This document shows, piece after piece, positions 1 to 10,293 of a stretch of DNA of 64,000 nucleotides. Numbering within the stretch: position 1 is the first letter of the stretch; the number at the start of each line of letters is the position of its first letter. Position numbers and translations under genes: made by a program. Origin of the DNA: an uncultured Nostocoides sp. (GTDB lineage Bacteria; Actinomycetota; Actinomycetes; Actinomycetales; Dermatophilaceae); assembly GCA_937907685.1 (NCBI GenBank), contig CALCXF010000018.1:22171-86170 (forward strand), written 5' to 3'. The notes beneath the pieces were generated by a model that was not told the DNA's origin, made no database searches, and saw nothing but the letters and a program-made list of their open reading frames with translations.

Positions 1-511
1 GCTCCCAGGGCCGCCCCTGGGCGAGCGCCCAGACCATGGAGGGGCGCAGGACCCGGGTGGCGGGACCCGCGACGTCCACGACGATGACGTCGCACCGCTC
101 GGTCACGGCCGCCTGGGCGGCCCGGGAAGGCGTCACGGGGACCGGGCGCGCGTCGGGATCCCACGACGCCAGGGCCTCGGTTCCCGTGAAGACGGGCAAC
201 GCACGCTGCCCGTCCGGGGCGACGAGGGTGACGGCTGCCATGTCGACCTGCGTCTCCACGGCCGGCTGAGCCGAGGATTCCACCTCCACCGGCTCCGCCA
301 CCACAGGGACGACGAGGCGCGCTGCCTCGACGGCCCGCATGAGGCCGAGGTCGTCGCCCGGCTGGGCGAGTGCGGCGACCAGGGCCGAGTCCGCCGCTCC
401 GGTGTCGGTCTCGAACCCGCTGGTCGAGAGCTCGCGACCGGCCCACGGCACCGCCGAGGAGTCGTCGGCGCCGGTCGGTGAGGGGTCGCTGCCGGACGCC
501 GAGCCGGTCAC
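1..511 (-). CDS. SseB-family protein, N-terminal part (runs off window edge)
   Basis: Reverse-strand reading frame open from a GTG near 511 to position 1 ([48 protein letters not shown]...[22 protein letters not shown]); sits next to priA/hisA as often seen in actinobacteria. Confidence 0.6.
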   Translation of the reverse strand, partial: MTGSASGSDPSPTGADDSSAVPWAGRELSTSGFETDTGAADSALVAALAQPGDDLGLMRAVEAARLVVPVVAEPVEVESSAQPAVETQVDMAAVTLVAPDGQRALPVFTGTEALASWDPDARPVPVTPSRAAQAAVTERCDVIVVDVAGPATRVLRPSMVWALAQGRPWE

Positions 512-1245
512 GGGCGGCCGGCGACGTCGAGGGCGTCGGTCAGTGTGAACGCGCCGCGGTAGAGCGCCGAGCCGATGATCGCTCCTTCCACCCCGTCCAC
601 CACGAGCCCCCGGAGCGCGACGACGTCGGCGAGGGTGGACACCCCGCCCGACGCCACGACCGGGCGGTCGGTGCGGGCGCACACCTCGCTCAGCAGCCGG
701 AGGTTGGGTCCCTGCAGCATGCCGTCCCTGGCCACGTCGGTGACGACGTACCGGGCACAGCCCTCGGCGTCGAGGCGAGCCAGGGTCTCCCACAGGTCTC
801 CGCCCTCGCGGGTCCAGCCGCGGGCTGCGAGGGTCGTGCCGCGCACATCGAGGCCCACCGCCACCCGGTCGCCGTGCTCGGCGATGGCCCGGGCCGTCCA
901 GTCGGGGTCCTCGAGGGCAGCGGTGCCGACGTTGACCCGGCGGCATCCGGTCGCCAGCGCTCGCTCCAGGGACTCTCGGTCGCGGATCCCGCCGCTCATC
1001 TCCACCTTGATGTCGAGGTGACCGACGATGGTCCGCAGCAGCTCGGCGTTGGAGCCACGCCCGAACGCCGCGTCGAGGTCGACGAGGTGGAGCCACTCGG
1101 CGCCCTGCTCCTGCCACGCGAGGGCGGCCTCGACCGGGTCGCCGAACTCGCCGCCGCTTCCGGCAACGCCTTGGACGAGCTGGACTGCGCGACCGTCCAC
1201 GACGTCGACCGCCGGCAGGAGCTCGAGTCGGGGCTGGTCGGTCAC
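508..1245 (-). CDS. priA: Phosphoribosyl isomerase A / HisA (1-(5-phosphoribosyl)-5-[(5-phosphoribosylamino)methylideneamino]imidazole-4-carboxamide isomerase)
   Basis: [20 protein letters not shown]...[13 protein letters not shown]...[15 protein letters not shown] start at 1245 chosen from alignment to the family N-terminus. Confidence 0.92.
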   Translation of the reverse strand: MTDQPRLELLPAVDVVDGRAVQLVQGVAGSGGEFGDPVEAALAWQEQGAEWLHLVDLDAAFGRGSNAELLRTIVGHLDIKVEMSGGIRDRESLERALATGCRRVNVGTAALEDPDWTARAIAEHGDRVAVGLDVRGTTLAARGWTREGGDLWETLARLDAEGCARYVVTDVARDGMLQGPNLRLLSEVCARTDRPVVASGGVSTLADVVALRGLVVDGVEGAIIGSALYRGAFTLTDALDVAGRP

Positions 1246-1321
1246 GAAGGTTCTCCGGTCGTTGTCGTCCACGTCGCCGGCCATCGTGCCGGACGCGCCG
1301 GGCGGCATCCTCGTCGCCCCC

Positions 1322-1961
1322 TCAGAGGGCCTTGACCCAGTTCTCGAGGAGCGTGAGTCCGGCCTCGCCGGACTTCTCCGGGTGGAACTGCGTGGCGCAG
1401 GGGCCCGTTCTCGACCGCCGCGACGAAGCGCTCTCCGTGGCAGGCCCACGTCACCTGCGGCTCGACGGAAGCAAAGGGGCCGTCCCCGGTGGGGAGGTCC
1501 CAGGCGTGGGCGGCATACGAGTGGACGAAGTAGAAGCGCTCGTGGGCGATGCCCGCGAAGAGCACGGTGCCTGCAGGAGCCTCGACGGTCGACCAGCCCA
1601 TGTGGGGCACCACCGGTGCGGCGAGCCTCGACACGATGCCGGGCCACTCCCCGACGCCCGCCACCGGTCTCTCGCTCGGCTCCGAGGAGCCCTCGAACAT
1701 CACCTGCATCCCGACGCACACGCCCAGCACGGGCCGTCCGCCGGCGAGGCGAGCGTCGATGAGACGGGGTCCGTCGACGGCGACGAGGCCGGCCATGCAC
1801 GCGTGGAAGTTGCCGACGCCCGGGACCAAGAGGCCGTCCGCGCCCAGCGCTGCCTCGGGCTCGCTCGTCAGGGTGACTTCCGCGCCGACGTGCTCCAGGG
1901 CGCGCACCGCACTGCGCACGTTGCCGCTGCCGTAGTCGAGGACGACGACCGATGCGCTCAT
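1322..1961 (-). pseudogene. hisH: Imidazole glycerol phosphate synthase subunit HisH, apparent frameshift near 1396-1407
   Basis: [29 protein letters not shown]...[12 protein letters not shown]... in frame, then family C-terminus [25 protein letters not shown] continues in another frame; the called frame instead reads [17 protein letters not shown]. Confidence 0.8.
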
Positions 1962-2617
1962 TCTCGTCCGCCGCCCTGGTGGCCCGCTCGTCCCTGCTCC
2001 GTCAGGTCGGCGCGGTGGGCCGCCTCTTCGGCCATGAGCCGGTCGAACGCCATCACCCCCCGCACGGACGGCTCCACGTCTGCGGCCCCCTCGGCCTCGC
2101 CGCCGACGAGCATCTCCCGGCCGGGGAGGCCCAACAGCCCAAGTACGGTGACGAGCAGGTCGACGGGTGCGCCGAGACCCGAGCGGAGGACGTCCGCCAG
2201 CGCCTCCTCGCGCACCGTGCCCTCGGCTGCGGCGGCCCGGAGCAGCATCGGCAACGAGAGCCCGTCCAGCTGCGGGGTCTCGACAACACCCCGCCGGGGC
2301 GCCCACACGAGCCAGTGCATGCTCGAGCGGATGCCGGCCGGCTGGACCGTGATCGCGGCCCGTCCGCGGACGTCGAAGAGGCCCACGGCCGGCCTCGCCC
2401 GCCACGGCGCCGGCCGGGCGGCGAGCAGCTCCAGGGCGACGTCGTACGGAGCGGCGCTGCGCGCCCGATCCTCGGCCAGGGAGATTCCCGTCCACCGGCC
2501 GAGTGGGGCGACGGTCACCGGGACCAGACCCCGCCGCACCCACCGGGTGACTGCGGCGGGCGACCGGCGCACGAGCACGAGGCCGTGTCCGGCGCCGGAC
2601 CCCAGGTCGGCAGCCAC
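1958..2617 (-). CDS. Conserved hypothetical protein between hisB and hisH
   Basis: 219-aa ORF, overlaps hisH start by 4 nt. Confidence 0.7.
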   Translation of the reverse strand: MAADLGSGAGHGLVLVRRSPAAVTRWVRRGLVPVTVAPLGRWTGISLAEDRARSAAPYDVALELLAARPAPWRARPAVGLFDVRGRAAITVQPAGIRSSMHWLVWAPRRGVVETPQLDGLSLPMLLRAAAAEGTVREEALADVLRSGLGAPVDLLVTVLGLLGLPGREMLVGGEAEGAADVEPSVRGVMAFDRLMAEEAAHRADLTEQGRAGHQGGGRE

Positions 2618-2620
2618 GGG

Positions 2621-3235
2621 CTAGAGCGCGCCCTTGGCGCTGGGGATCCCCTCGACACGGGGGTCCCGAGCGACGGCGGCGCGCAACGCACGGGCGAGCG
2701 CCTTGAACTGCGCCTCGACGACGTGGTGGGGGTCGCGACCCGAGAGCACTCGCACGTGCAGCGCGACCTGCGCGTGGAGGGCGAAGGACTCCAGGACGTG
2801 CCGGGTCAGCGAGCCGACGTAGTGGCCGCCGATGAGGACGTACTGCTGGCCCTCGGGCTCGCCCTCGTGGACGACATAGGGACGTCCGGCGACGTCGACG
2901 ACGGCCTGAACGAGGGCTTCGTCGAGCGGGACGGTGGCGTCGCCGAAGCGCGAGATCCCGCTCTTGTCACCGAGCGCGTGCCGAACGGCCTGGCCCAGCA
3001 CGATCGCCACGTCCTCCACCGTGTGGTGGGCGTCGACGTGGGTGTCGCCCTCGGCCGTGACGGTGATGTCGATGAGTGAGTGCTTGGCGAGCGAGAGCAG
3101 CATGTGGTCGTAGAACGGCACCCCCGTGGTGACCTCTCCGCGCCCGGTGCCGTCGAGGTCGACGGTCACCTCGACCGTGCTTTCGGTCGTGCCCCTGCGC
3201 ACGGTGGCCGTGCGGGGGGCGGCAGCGCTGCTCAC
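2621..3235 (-). CDS. hisB: Imidazoleglycerol-phosphate dehydratase
   Basis: [19 protein letters not shown]...[16 protein letters not shown]...[16 protein letters not shown]. Confidence 0.95.
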   Translation of the reverse strand: MSSAAAPRTATVRRGTTESTVEVTVDLDGTGRGEVTTGVPFYDHMLLSLAKHSLIDITVTAEGDTHVDAHHTVEDVAIVLGQAVRHALGDKSGISRFGDATVPLDEALVQAVVDVAGRPYVVHEGEPEGQQYVLIGGHYVGSLTRHVLESFALHAQVALHVRVLSGRDPHHVVEAQFKALARALRAAVARDPRVEGIPSAKGAL

Positions 3236-4362
3236 GCGGGTGCTCCTGTGCGGTGGGTGGGGGCGAGGTCGGCGACCGCCTCGAGGAACCGGCTGGTCTC
3301 GTGCGCAGTCCCGGCCGTGACACGAAGATAGTGCGGGATGCCGACGTCGCGGACGAGGACGCCCCTGGCGAGCAGCGCGTCCCAGGCCGCGCGGGCGTCA
3401 GCAAGACCGCCGAAGAGCACGAAGTTGGCGTCGCTGGGTACGGGGTCGAGACCCCGCTCGCAGAGGCCGGTGACGATCCGGTCCCGTTGGCTCTTGATGA
3501 CGGCGACCGTCTCGAGCATGAGGTCTGCGTGAGCCAGGGCCGCTCTCGCGATCGCCTGCGTCTGGGTGGACAGGTGGTAGGGCATCCGGACGAGGCGCAG
3601 CGCGTCGACGAGGGCCGGGTCGGCCGCCAGGTACCCGAGCCGGCCGCCGGCGAGCGCAAACGCCTTGCTCATCGTCCTGGTCACCACGAGACGCGGCCGG
3701 GCGCGGAGCAGGGTCAGCGCGCTCGGCGTACCCGGCCGGGCGAACTCCGCATACGCCTCGTCGACGACGACGAGCGCACCGTCCGCCGCGTCGTAGACGG
3801 CCGCAACGACCTCGAGGTCGAGAGCGGTGCCGGTCGGGTTGTTCGGGGAGCAGAGGAAGACGACGGCGGGGCGGTGGCGGCGGACCTGGTCCACGGCGGA
3901 TGCCGCGTCGAGGTCGAACGGTCCCCCGCCCAGGATCCCGCGCAGCCCGTCGACCCACGCCGTGCCCGTGGTCCTCGTGATGATCGGGTGCATCGAGTAG
4001 GCGGGGGTGAACCCGAGGGCGGCACGACCGGACCCGCCGAACGCCTGGAGCAGATGCAGGAGCACTTCGTTGGAGCCGTTCCCCGCCCACACCTGCTCCG
4101 GTGACACCGGGGTTCCGCTGCGGGACAGGTAGGTCGCGAGTGCCTCACGCAGGGCGGTGAACTCCCGGTCCGGGTAGCGGTTCAGGCCTGCCGCGACCTC
4201 CGCCACGGCGGCGGTCATCGCTGCGACGACGAGCGGCGGCACAGCATACGAGTTCTCGTTGGTGTTGAGCGCGACGGGAACCTCCAGCTGAGGGGCGCCG
4301 TAGGGTGTGCGGCCCCGCAGGTCGGGACGCAGCAACGCCTCGATCACCGAGCGGGGGTCCAT
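3232..4362 (-). CDS. hisC: Histidinol-phosphate aminotransferase
   Basis: LNTNENSY...[14 protein letters not shown]...[10 protein letters not shown]...[18 protein letters not shown] at 4362 preceded by TAGACT. Confidence 0.93.
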   Translation of the reverse strand: MDPRSVIEALLRPDLRGRTPYGAPQLEVPVALNTNENSYAVPPLVVAAMTAAVAEVAAGLNRYPDREFTALREALATYLSRSGTPVSPEQVWAGNGSNEVLLHLLQAFGGSGRAALGFTPAYSMHPIITRTTGTAWVDGLRGILGGGPFDLDAASAVDQVRRHRPAVVFLCSPNNPTGTALDLEVVAAVYDAADGALVVVDEAYAEFARPGTPSALTLLRARPRLVVTRTMSKAFALAGGRLGYLAADPALVDALRLVRMPYHLSTQTQAIARAALAHADLMLETVAVIKSQRDRIVTGLCERGLDPVPSDANFVLFGGLADARAAWDALLARGVLVRDVGIPHYLRVTAGTAHETSRFLEAVADLAPTHRTGAPA

Positions 4363-4370
4363 GGTCGGGA

Positions 4371-4376
4371 AGTCTA
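4371..4376 (-). promoter_or_regulatory. Candidate -10 (TAGACT) for leaderless hisC; its TAG is the hisD stop codon
   Basis: TAGACT followed by 8 nt then hisC ATG. Confidence 0.45.
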
Positions 4377-5762
4377 GGTGGGGAGGTCGTCGAGCCGCGG
4401 GTGCCGGGCCAGCACCGCCTCGCCGTGGGCCGGCAGGTCCTCGGCACGTGCGAGGGTGACCACGTGGCCACCCACCTCGCGGAGGGCCTCCGCGGAGTAC
4501 GTCACGACGTGGATGCCGCGAAGGAACGACTGCACGGACAGTCCGCTCGAGTGGCAGGCACACCCTCCCGTCGGCAACACGTGGTTCGACCCTGCGCAGT
4601 AGTCGCCGAGGCTCACCGGGGACCAGGCGCCGACGAAGACCGCCCCGGCGTTGCGCACCCGGGCGGCCACGGCGGCGGCGTCGCGGGTCTGGATCTCCAG
4701 GTGCTCCGCGGCGTAGGCGTTGACGAGGTCGAGGCCGGCGTCCACGTCGTCGACGAGGACGATGGCCGACTGCCTGCCTGCGAGCGCCCTCGCCACGCGC
4801 TCCGAGTGCTTGGTCGACGAGACGCGTCGCACGAGCGCGACCTCGACGGCCTCCGCCAGCTCCGCCGAGTCGGTGACGAGGACCGCGGCGGCCTGCGGGT
4901 CGTGCTCAGCCTGGGAGACGAGGTCGGAGGCGACGTGCTCGGCATCCGCTGAGTCGTCGGCGAGCACGGCGATCTCCGTCGGGCCGGCCTCGGCGTCGAT
5001 GCCGATGACACCCTTGAGCAACCGCTTGGCGGCGGCGACGTAGATGTTGCCGGGGCCGGTCACGAGGGTCACCGGCTCACAGACGTCGTCCCCGTCCTCC
5101 AGGCCGTATGCGAAGGCGGCGACCGCCTGGGCGCCGCCCATCGTCCACACCTCCTCGACCCCGAGAAGGGCACAGGCCGCGAGGATCGACGGGTGCGGCC
5201 ACCCGCCGTGGTCCGTCTGCGGCGGGCTCGCGACGGCCAGGCTAGGAACACCGGCGAGCTGCGCGGGAACGACGTTCATGACGACGCTGCTCGGATAGAC
5301 CGCCAGGCCCCCCGGCACGTAGAGGCCCACGCGGTCGACGGGCACCCAGCGCTCGGTCACGATGCCGCCGTCGCTCACCGTGGTCGTCGTGTCGGTGCGC
5401 CGCTGGTCGGCGTGGACCACACGGGCGCGGCGGATCGACTCCTCCAGTGCCACGCGCACGGCCGGGTCGAGCGTCGCCAGCGCGGTGTCGATGACGTCCT
5501 TCGGCACCCGCAGCCGCGGAGGCGCCGTTCCGTCGAAGCGTTCCGCCAGGGCGTACACCGCGGAGGCACCGCGCTCCCGGACGTCCTCGACGATCGGGCG
5601 CACGGCATCCAACGCCGCCTCGACGTCGAACTCGGCGCGCGGCAGCACGGCGCGGAGTGCGCGGAGCGTCAGGTGCCGACCGCGCAGGTCCATCCTCGGG
5701 ATGACGCCCGTTGCGGTGCCGGGCGGAAGGGTGCCGGAGCTGCCGGCGCTGCCGAGGGACAT
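4374..5762 (-). CDS. hisD: Histidinol dehydrogenase
   Basis: [24 protein letters not shown]...[29 protein letters not shown]...[12 protein letters not shown]; start at 5762 favoured by TAGACT 7 nt upstream (alternative start 5693). Confidence 0.93.
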   Translation of the reverse strand: MSLGSAGSSGTLPPGTATGVIPRMDLRGRHLTLRALRAVLPRAEFDVEAALDAVRPIVEDVRERGASAVYALAERFDGTAPPRLRVPKDVIDTALATLDPAVRVALEESIRRARVVHADQRRTDTTTTVSDGGIVTERWVPVDRVGLYVPGGLAVYPSSVVMNVVPAQLAGVPSLAVASPPQTDHGGWPHPSILAACALLGVEEVWTMGGAQAVAAFAYGLEDGDDVCEPVTLVTGPGNIYVAAAKRLLKGVIGIDAEAGPTEIAVLADDSADAEHVASDLVSQAEHDPQAAAVLVTDSAELAEAVEVALVRRVSSTKHSERVARALAGRQSAIVLVDDVDAGLDLVNAYAAEHLEIQTRDAAAVAARVRNAGAVFVGAWSPVSLGDYCAGSNHVLPTGGCACHSSGLSVQSFLRGIHVVTYSAEALREVGGHVVTLARAEDLPAHGEAVLARHPRLDDLPT

Positions 5763-5769
5763 GCCGGCC

Positions 5770-5775
5770 AGTCTA
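5770..5775 (-). promoter_or_regulatory. Candidate -10 (TAGACT) for leaderless hisD
   Basis: TAGACT-N7-ATG. Confidence 0.5.
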
Positions 5776-5811
5776 GGTTTCCACCTCCAGCTGCCCCTCA
5801 ACGCCGTCCAG

Positions 5812-5842
5812 CCCCGGTGCCCTGCGGGCCGCGGGCCCGGGG
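5812..5842 (-). terminator. GC-rich hairpin directly after glnE stop
   Basis: CCCCGG-GCCC-(10 nt)-GGGC-a-CCGGGG, no T tract. Confidence 0.5.
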
Positions 5843-8839
5843 TCAGGCGTCGTAGAACTCGGCGTCGTGGGCGGCTCGGGCTCGCCGGGCGACCCTGCGG
5901 TAGCGCTCCCCCAGCTCCTGACCGGAGCCCCCCGGCAGGCCGAGGATGCGCGCGATGCCGTCCGCGTCACGGCTGTCGGTCGGAACCGCGTCGAGGGCCT
6001 TGGAACGGAAGAGGACGCCGGCGTTGCGCATGGCAGAGGCCAGCCGCCAGGACGCGGCGAGGTCCACGGCGTTCTCGGGCCTGACGAGTCCGAGCGACTC
6101 GGCCGCAGCCAGGGCCTGCATCGTCGAGGTGGTCCGCAGCTCGGGTCGGGCGTGCGCGTGCCGGAGCTGCACCAGCTGGACGACCCACTCGACGTCGGAG
6201 AGCCCGCCGTGGCCGAGCTTGAAGTGCGTCTTGCGGTCGGCTCCTCGCGGCAGGCGCTCGGACTCCATGCGGGCCTTCAACGTGCGGATCTCGCGGACCT
6301 GCCGGTCGCCGAGGCCCCCTTCGGGCCAGCGGATCGGCGCGATGAGGTCGACGAAGCGCTCGCCGAGGCTCTCGTCACCGGCGACCGGCGTCGCCCGGAG
6401 GAGGGCCTGCGCCTCCCAGACGAGGGACCAGCGGGAGTAGTACTCCCGGAAGGAGGCCAGGGACCGGACGAGCGGACCGCTCTTGCCCTCCGGGCGCAGC
6501 GACGCGTCGACGTCGAGGTTCGGGTCCGGGCCGCGGAGCCCCAGCAGCCGGATGAGCTCCTTGACCACCTCGAGCGCCTGGGTCTGCGCCTCGCCCTCGT
6601 CGGCGCCCTCCACCGGGTCGTGGACGAAGAGCACGTCGGCATCCGACCCGTAGCCCTGTTCGCGGCCACCCAGCCGCCCCATCCCGACGACGAGGAGCCG
6701 GGTGAGCGGCGGGGCGCCGTGTCGCTCCTCGAGGTCGCGAAGGCACACCTCGAGAGCGACCTGGAGCAGCGCGGCCGTGAGGTCCGTCATGGCTGCACCG
6801 AGGGCGTCCAGTGCCAGCGAACCGGAGAGGTCGGCGACCGCGACACGGAACAGCTCGGAGCGCCGGATGGTCCGCGCGGCGAGCACCGCCGACTCGGGGT
6901 CGTCCTTTCGGCCCGCGGCTGCACGCATCCGGCGCAGCAGGTCCTCGCGCGCGCGTGGGAGCAGCCCCGACGAGTCACCGAGGAACTGCACGCACTCGGG
7001 AGCCTGTTCCAGCAGGTCGGCGGCGAACCGGCTGCGGGCCAGGGTGTGAGCCAGCCGCTCCGCCGCCGACCCCTCGTCCCGGAGCAGCCGGAGGTACCAG
7101 TGGGTCGAGCCGAGCTCCTCGCTGATCCTGCGGAACGCGAGCAGCCCGGCATCGGGGTCCGCCTCGTCGGCGAACCAGCCGAGCATGACCGGGAGGAGCT
7201 GGCGCTGGATTGCTGCCCGTCGGCTGATCCCGTCGGTGAGCGACTCGAGGTGGCGCAGCGCACCGCCGGGGTCCCGGAAGCCCAACGCGGACAGGCGCTC
7301 GCGCGCCGCCTTGGGCGTGAGTCGAACCTCCGAGTCCGACAGCCGGGCGACCGCGGAGAGCAGCGGCCGGTAGAAGATCCGTTCGTGCAGCCGGCGGACC
7401 TCGCGCTGCTGGGCCCGCCACTGCGCCACGACGGCCTCGCCGGGCGAGGAGCGGTGGCCGAGCGCGCGCCCGAGCCGCCGCAGGTCGGCCTCGGACGTCG
7501 GCATGAGGTGCGTGCGCCGCAGCCGATGGAGCTGGATGCGGTGCTCCAGCGTGCGCAGCAGCCGGTATGCCGTCCCGAGCGTCGCCGCGTCCTCGCGCCC
7601 GACGTACCCGCCCGCCGAGAGCGCCTCGAGCCCCTCGAGCGTCGTCCCCGTGCGCAGCGTCTCGTCCGCGCGGCCGTGCACCAGCTGCAGCAGCTGGACC
7701 GAGAACTCGACGTCCCTCAGGCCGCCGGGGCCCAGCTTCAGCTGGCGGTCCGCCTCGCCGACGGGGATGTGCCGCTCCACCCGCCGGCGCATCTCCTGGA
7801 CGTCGTCGACGAAGTTCTCGCGGGCCGACGCCTGCCACACCATCGGCTGGACCGCGTCGCAGTAGTCCCGGCCGACCTCCGGGTCTCCGGCGACCGGCCT
7901 GGCCTTCAGCAGCGCCTGGAACTCCCAGGTCTTGGCCCACCGCTCGTAGTAGGCCCGGTGGCTGGCCACCGTCCGCACGAGGGGCCCGTTCTTCCCCTCG
8001 GGCCGCAGGGCCGGGTCGACCTGCCACAGGGAGCCGGCCGCCGTCGAGGCCGAGCAGATGCGCATGAGGCGGGTGGCGAGGTCCGTGGCCACGGCTGTCG
8101 ACTCGTCCTCGGGAACGTCGGGGGCCGGCTCGGCGACGAAGATGACATCGACATCGGAGACGTAGTTGAGCTCGGAGCCCCCCGCCTTGCCCATGGCCAC
8201 CACGGCGAAGCGGGTTCGGTCGGCATCCGGACCGACCTCTTCCCGGGCGAGGACGAGGGCGGCCTCCAGGGCCGCCTGGGCGAGGTCGGCGAGGGCTCCT
8301 GCCGTGTCCGGGAGGCTCGCGAGCGGGTCCGCCGATGCGACGTCGAGGGCCGCGATGCCGAGGAGCTGTTCACGGTATGCCGTGCGCAGGACGTCGATCC
8401 CCGGCACGTCGCCCGGGCTGCTGACGGCGTCCACGAGTCGCCGCACGCGCTCGGCTGCCTCCAGCGGACGAGCGTCCGTCACGGCGGTCCAGTGCCGCGG
8501 GTTCGCGCAGAGGTGGTCCGCCAGCGCTGTCGAGCTGCCCAGGACCGCGAGCATCCGGTCCCGCGCCACTCCCGGCTGGGCGAGGGTCTCCGTGACCGCA
8601 CTGCACACCGTCGGCTCCCGGCAGGCCGCCTCCATGAAGCGCACCAGCCCGAGGAGAGCACCGTCCGGGTCGGGCACCTCGGCGAGGGCCGCCGCGAGGC
8701 CGTCCGGCTCGATGTGGTCACGCGAGCGCACGAGGCCCGCGACCGCGGGGTCGTCGAGGAGGACGTGCGCGCGTCCAGCGTCGGCGAAGCCCAGCCGGGC
8801 GATCGCGGCCGGGAGCGAGCCGGGGGCCCGTGAGCTCAT
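5843..8839 (-). CDS. glnE: Bifunctional glutamine-synthetase adenylyltransferase/deadenylyltransferase
   Basis: 998 aa; duplicated nucleotidyltransferase cores [21 protein letters not shown] and [24 protein letters not shown]. Confidence 0.95.
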   Translation of the reverse strand: MSSRAPGSLPAAIARLGFADAGRAHVLLDDPAVAGLVRSRDHIEPDGLAAALAEVPDPDGALLGLVRFMEAACREPTVCSAVTETLAQPGVARDRMLAVLGSSTALADHLCANPRHWTAVTDARPLEAAERVRRLVDAVSSPGDVPGIDVLRTAYREQLLGIAALDVASADPLASLPDTAGALADLAQAALEAALVLAREEVGPDADRTRFAVVAMGKAGGSELNYVSDVDVIFVAEPAPDVPEDESTAVATDLATRLMRICSASTAAGSLWQVDPALRPEGKNGPLVRTVASHRAYYERWAKTWEFQALLKARPVAGDPEVGRDYCDAVQPMVWQASARENFVDDVQEMRRRVERHIPVGEADRQLKLGPGGLRDVEFSVQLLQLVHGRADETLRTGTTLEGLEALSAGGYVGREDAATLGTAYRLLRTLEHRIQLHRLRRTHLMPTSEADLRRLGRALGHRSSPGEAVVAQWRAQQREVRRLHERIFYRPLLSAVARLSDSEVRLTPKAARERLSALGFRDPGGALRHLESLTDGISRRAAIQRQLLPVMLGWFADEADPDAGLLAFRRISEELGSTHWYLRLLRDEGSAAERLAHTLARSRFAADLLEQAPECVQFLGDSSGLLPRAREDLLRRMRAAAGRKDDPESAVLAARTIRRSELFRVAVADLSGSLALDALGAAMTDLTAALLQVALEVCLRDLEERHGAPPLTRLLVVGMGRLGGREQGYGSDADVLFVHDPVEGADEGEAQTQALEVVKELIRLLGLRGPDPNLDVDASLRPEGKSGPLVRSLASFREYYSRWSLVWEAQALLRATPVAGDESLGERFVDLIAPIRWPEGGLGDRQVREIRTLKARMESERLPRGADRKTHFKLGHGGLSDVEWVVQLVQLRHAHARPELRTTSTMQALAAAESLGLVRPENAVDLAASWRLASAMRNAGVLFRSKALDAVPTDSRDADGIARILGLPGGSGQELGERYRRVARRARAAHDAEFYDA

Positions 8840-8849
8840 GGCGCTGCCG

Positions 8850-10187
8850 TCAGAGCCGGGGCAGGTAGCGCTCGAGCTCGAAGGCGGTCACCTGGTTGCG
8901 GTAGTCCTCCCACTCGGCGCGCTTGTTGCGCAGGAAGAAGTCGAACGTGTGCTCCCCGAGCGTCTCGGCGACGAGCTCGCTGGACTCCATCACGGCGATC
9001 GCCTCGCTGAGGCTGGCGGGGAGCGGCTTGATACCCATCGCCCTGCGCTCGGAGTCCGTGAGGCTCCAGACGTCGTCCTCGGTCTCGGGCGGCAGGTCGT
9101 ACGCCTCCTCCACCCCCTTGAGTCCGGCGGCGAGGAGAACCGCGAAGGTCAGATAGGGGTTGCAGGCCGTGTCGACGCTGCGCACCTCGATCCGGCTGCT
9201 GTTGCCCTTGGTCGGCTTGTACATGGGGACGCGCACCATGGCGGAGCGGTTGTTGTGCCCCCAGGTCAGGTGCGCAGGCGCCTCGCCTCCGCCCCACAGC
9301 CGCTTGTAGGAGTTGACGTACTGGTTCGTGACCGCGGTGATCTCCGCGCCGTGCCGGAGCAGCCCGGCGATGAACTGCCGTCCCACCTTGGAGAGCTGGT
9401 AAGGGGCACCGGGCTCGTGGAACGCGTTGGTGTCGCCCTCGAAGAGCGACAGGTGCGTGTGCATCCCCGACCCCGGGTGCTCGGCGAAGGGCTTGGGCAT
9501 GAACGAGGCGAAGATGCCCTGCTCCAGCGCCACCTCCTTGATGACGGCTCGGAACGTCATGATGTTGTCCGCGGTCGACAAGGCGTCCGCGTAGCGCAGG
9601 TCGATCTCGTTCTGCCCCGGCGCACCCTCGTGGTGGCTGAACTCGACGGAGATCCCCATGGTCTCGAGCATCGAGATCGCCGCACGGCGGAAGTCGTGGC
9701 TGTTGCCGTGCGGCACGTGGTCGAAGTATCCGGACTGGTCGATGGGCTCCGGGCGCTGGCCCGGCGTCCACCCCTGCTCGAGGAGGAAGAACTCGATCTC
9801 CGGGTGGGTGTAGAACGTGAAGCCCTGGTCGGACGCCTTGGTGAGCGCACGCTGGAGGACGTGCCGGGGGTCGGCCATGCTCGGCGTGCCGTCCGGCAGG
9901 GTGAGGTCGCAGAACATCCGCGCGGTGCCAGGGCTCTCGCCGCGCCACGGCAGGACCTGGAACGTCCCCGGGTCGGGCTTGGCCAGCATGTCGGCCTCGA
10001 AGACCCTCGCGAAACCCTCGATGACCGACCCGTCGAAGCCGATCCCCTCGGCGAACGCGCCCTCGAGCTCGGCGGGGGCGATGGCCACCGACTTCAGCGT
10101 GCCGAGCACGTCGGTGAACCACAGCCGGACGAACCGGATGTCGCGCTCTTCGATGGTGCGGAGGACGAACTCCTGCTGACGGTCCAT
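8850..10187 (-). CDS. glnA: Glutamine synthetase (GlnA2-like)
   Basis: VRLWFTDVLGTLKSVAI...GFDGSVIEGF...FMPKPFAEHPGSGMHTHLSLF...NRSAMVRVP. Confidence 0.93.
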   Translation of the reverse strand: MDRQQEFVLRTIEERDIRFVRLWFTDVLGTLKSVAIAPAELEGAFAEGIGFDGSVIEGFARVFEADMLAKPDPGTFQVLPWRGESPGTARMFCDLTLPDGTPSMADPRHVLQRALTKASDQGFTFYTHPEIEFFLLEQGWTPGQRPEPIDQSGYFDHVPHGNSHDFRRAAISMLETMGISVEFSHHEGAPGQNEIDLRYADALSTADNIMTFRAVIKEVALEQGIFASFMPKPFAEHPGSGMHTHLSLFEGDTNAFHEPGAPYQLSKVGRQFIAGLLRHGAEITAVTNQYVNSYKRLWGGGEAPAHLTWGHNNRSAMVRVPMYKPTKGNSSRIEVRSVDTACNPYLTFAVLLAAGLKGVEEAYDLPPETEDDVWSLTDSERRAMGIKPLPASLSEAIAVMESSELVAETLGEHTFDFFLRNKRAEWEDYRNQVTAFELERYLPRL

Positions 10188-10193
10188 GTGTCG

Positions 10194-10199
10194 ATCCTG
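10194..10199 (-). promoter_or_regulatory. Candidate -10 (CAGGAT) for leaderless glnA
   Basis: CAGGAT-N6-ATG. Confidence 0.4.
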
Positions 10200-10245
10200 C
10201 CGCACCGGTGTTTCCTCCGGGTTACCGCGAGGCGCCCCGGACGGG

Positions 10246-10278
10246 GGAGGGGCCCCGGGATGTTCCCGGGGCCCCTCC
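10246..10278 (-). terminator. Perfect 15-bp GC hairpin after the M6 protease gene
   Basis: GGAGGGGCCCCGGGA-TGT-TCCCGGGGCCCCTCC. Confidence 0.8.
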
Positions 10279-10293
10279 TGTTCCGTCAGCCGG

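Noticed and set aside
5867-8833. 988-aa + strand ORF opposite glnE
   Set aside because: Antisense shadow; glnE has intact family motifs on the other strand
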